From contig NZ_BDUC01000004.1 of the NCBI RefSeq assembly GCF_002218085.1, forward strand, positions 1 to 64,000: a DNA stretch of 64,000 nt, in the 5' to 3' direction. The position numbers were made by a program, and so were the translations under genes. The DNA is from Tolypothrix sp. NIES-4075. GTDB lineage: Bacteria > Cyanobacteriota > Cyanobacteriia > Cyanobacteriales > Nostocaceae. Each line of letters begins with the position of its first letter. Position 1 is the stretch's first letter. The notes under the pieces are model-generated. The model was not told the DNA's origin, searched no databases, and saw nothing but the letters and a program-made list of their open reading frames with translations. Shown one piece after another: positions 62,494-64,000 of the stretch.

Positions 62494-64000
62494 ATGCAAA
62501 CAAATAAACCCCGTGACGTTCAAGTTCTCCCGATTGGTACAGATACAACAGTATTGCGATCGCGCAGCTGGACAAGGTTAAGATTTGAAATTGAATACGC
62601 GCTTGCCAAAGGTACAACTGCGAATTCTTATTTAATTCAAGGTGATAAAATTGCCCTTATCGATCCTCCGGGAGAAACGTTTACAGAAATTTATCTGCAA
62701 GCGTTGCAACAGCGGTTTAATATCAAAGATATTGATTATGTGATTCTCGGTCACGTCAATCCCAACCGCGCTGCAACTATCAAAGCTTTATTAGAACTTG
62801 CACCGCAGATAACTTTTGTTTGTTCAAATCCGGGGGCGATAAATCTGCGTAAAGCGCTGGAAAATCAAGATTTGCCAATTCTCGTCAAACGCGGCGAAGA
62901 AACTCTCGATTTAGGCAAAGGTCATCACCTAGAATTTATTCCTACCCCCAACCCGCGCTACCCAGATCAACTTTGCACCTACGATCCGCAAACGGAAATT
63001 CTTTACTCAGATAAGCTGTTTGGGGCGCATATCTGTGGGGATCAAGTTTTTGATGAAGGCTGGGAAGCGTTTAACGAAGACAGGCGCTATTATTTCGATT
63101 GTCTCATGGCTCCTCATGCGCGTCAAGTGGAAACAGCGCTGGATAAACTTTCCGACTTGCCCGTGAGATTATATGCTACCGGACACGGACCTTTGGTGCG
63201 TTACGGTTTAATTGAATTAACACACGCTTATCGCCAATGGAGTCAGCAACAAACATCTGCGGATACAACAGTTGCGTTGATTTATGCTTCTGCGTATGGA
63301 AATACAGCGACTTTGGCTTCTGCGATCGCTCGCGGCATCACCAAAGCCGGTGTCAATGTAGAATCAATTAACTGCGAATTTGCTGACCCCGAAGAAATTC
63401 GTACAGCTGTAGAAAAAGCAGCAGGCTTTATAATGGGTTCTCCTACCCTCGGCGGACATGCACCAACCCCCGTACAAACAGCTTTAGGTATAGTTCTCTC
63501 CACTGCCACTAACAACAAACTCGCCGGTGTCTTTGGTTCCTTTGGTTGGAGTGGTGAAGCAGTTGATTTAATCGAAAGCAAATTAAAAGACGCTGGTTAT
63601 CGCTTTGGTTTTGACACCATCCGCGTCAAATTCAAACCCAACGAAGTCACTCTACAAACTTGCGAAGAAGCTGGAACCGATTTTGCCCAAGCGCTAAAAA
63701 GAGCAACAAAAGTTCGCACACCGCGCACTCAAGCTGCCAGCAACGTTGAACAAGCCGTTGGTCGAATTGTCGGTTCTCTGTGCGTGGTGACAGCAAAGCA
63801 AGGTGATGTATCTAGTGGAATGTTAGCATCTTGGGTATCTCAAGCAAGCTTTAATCCCCCAGGTTTAACAATTGCCGTAGCCAAAGACCGGGCAATGGAA
63901 CCGCTGACACACTCAGGCAACCAATTTGTTGTTAACATTTTAGCTGAAGGCAAAGAACTGCGAAAGCACTTCATGAAATCCTTCACCCCAGGACAAGACC
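62494..64000 (+). CDS. flv1: Flavodiiron protein, Flv1-type (3' end outside window)
   Basis: The frame is open from ATG 62,494 to the window edge (>500 residues). It has the same three-domain plan as the preceding gene. The diiron ligands are replaced: the expected H-x-E-x-D-H reads GHVNPNRAATIKA, as in Flv1 proteins, which work as heteromers with Flv3. The flavodoxin-like part (VALIYASAYGNTATLASAIA) and the start of the flavin reductase domain (GSLCVVTAKQGDVSSGMLAS) are present. AGGAG lies 6 to 12 bases before the ATG inside a heptamer repeat. It is probably cotranscribed with flv3. Confidence 0.9.
   Translation, partial: MQTNKPRDVQVLPIGTDTTVLRSRSWTRLRFEIEYALAKGTTANSYLIQGDKIALIDPPGETFTEIYLQALQQRFNIKDIDYVILGHVNPNRAATIKALLELAPQITFVCSNPGAINLRKALENQDLPILVKRGEETLDLGKGHHLEFIPTPNPRYPDQLCTYDPQTEILYSDKLFGAHICGDQVFDEGWEAFNEDRRYYFDCLMAPHARQVETALDKLSDLPVRLYATGHGPLVRYGLIELTHAYRQWSQQQTSADTTVALIYASAYGNTATLASAIARGITKAGVNVESINCEFADPEEIRTAVEKAAGFIMGSPTLGGHAPTPVQTALGIVLSTATNNKLAGVFGSFGWSGEAVDLIESKLKDAGYRFGFDTIRVKFKPNEVTLQTCEEAGTDFAQALKRATKVRTPRTQAASNVEQAVGRIVGSLCVVTAKQGDVSSGMLASWVSQASFNPPGLTIAVAKDRAMEPLTHSGNQFVVNILAEGKELRKHFMKSFTPGQD

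Overview
The window is a piece of a cyanobacterial chromosome, most likely from a filamentous, probably heterocyst-forming (Nostocales-type) species. Direct evidence is the very frequent octamer GCGATCGC (HIP1), many short heptamer repeat tracts in intergenic DNA, and clade-typical genes: a ChlH-type Mg-chelatase subunit, Ycf34, a DUF760 protein, a flv3-flv1 flavodiiron pair, PixJ/PilJ-type receptor architecture and CheB-CheR-kinase hybrids. The genus is inference. No rRNA, tRNA or CRISPR array was seen.

Layout. 0-4.5 kb: an accessory block with the end of a P-loop ATPase, a PD-(D/E)XK nuclease-like protein, a two-gene aspartic-protease-like cassette and an Rnl2-type RNA ligase. 4.5-7 kb: a cupin protein and pgi. 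7-7.6 kb: a RelE/ParE-like toxin-antitoxin pair. 7.8-9.7 kb: branched-chain amino-acid ABC transporter permease and ATPase. 9.9-13.5 kb: an aldehyde dehydrogenase and an acyl-CoA-dehydrogenase/cyclase fusion, followed by a nested mobile-element locus (13.6-14.1 kb). 14.3-21.3 kb: a three-gene operon of a dynamin-like GTPase, a giant Hsp70/actin-type ATPase and a helper protein, similar in composition to SrfABC. 21.4-26.3 kb: a kinase-like protein, a glutathionyl-hydroquinone reductase-type protein, Hsp20 and a Hanks-type kinase.

27-44 kb is a signalling island. It holds an MHYT/bilin-GAF/LOV/MCP receptor, a LysR regulator divergent from an aspartoacylase, two response regulators (one REC-wHTH-HPt-REC-REC), a PAS-CRP transcription factor, a PAS histidine kinase and a 1398-residue CheB-CheR-PAS-kinase-REC hybrid. 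45-64 kb is mostly housekeeping: DUF760, a peptidoglycan-binding miniprotein, a ChlH paralogue, a decayed HicAB locus, a CCA-adding-type enzyme, ycf34, tsaB, argH, a Nudix hydrolase, an alpha/beta hydrolase with a DUF6671-like protein, a PsiE-like membrane protein, coaX, flv3 and the start of flv1.

The window is rich in repeats: heptamer tracts, 21-bp and 41-bp tandem arrays, palindromes of the GTAGAGACG type, and small inverted-repeat elements. One element has 21-bp terminal repeats and an exact 8-bp target duplication. Several repeats appear to have entered coding sequence in frame (chlH, coaX, the acyl-CoA-dehydrogenase/cyclase fusion, a response regulator), so repeat spread seems to be remodelling proteins here. 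The strongest candidates for undescribed biology are the dual-photosensor receptor, the GTPase/Hsp70-like operon, and the in-frame repeats.
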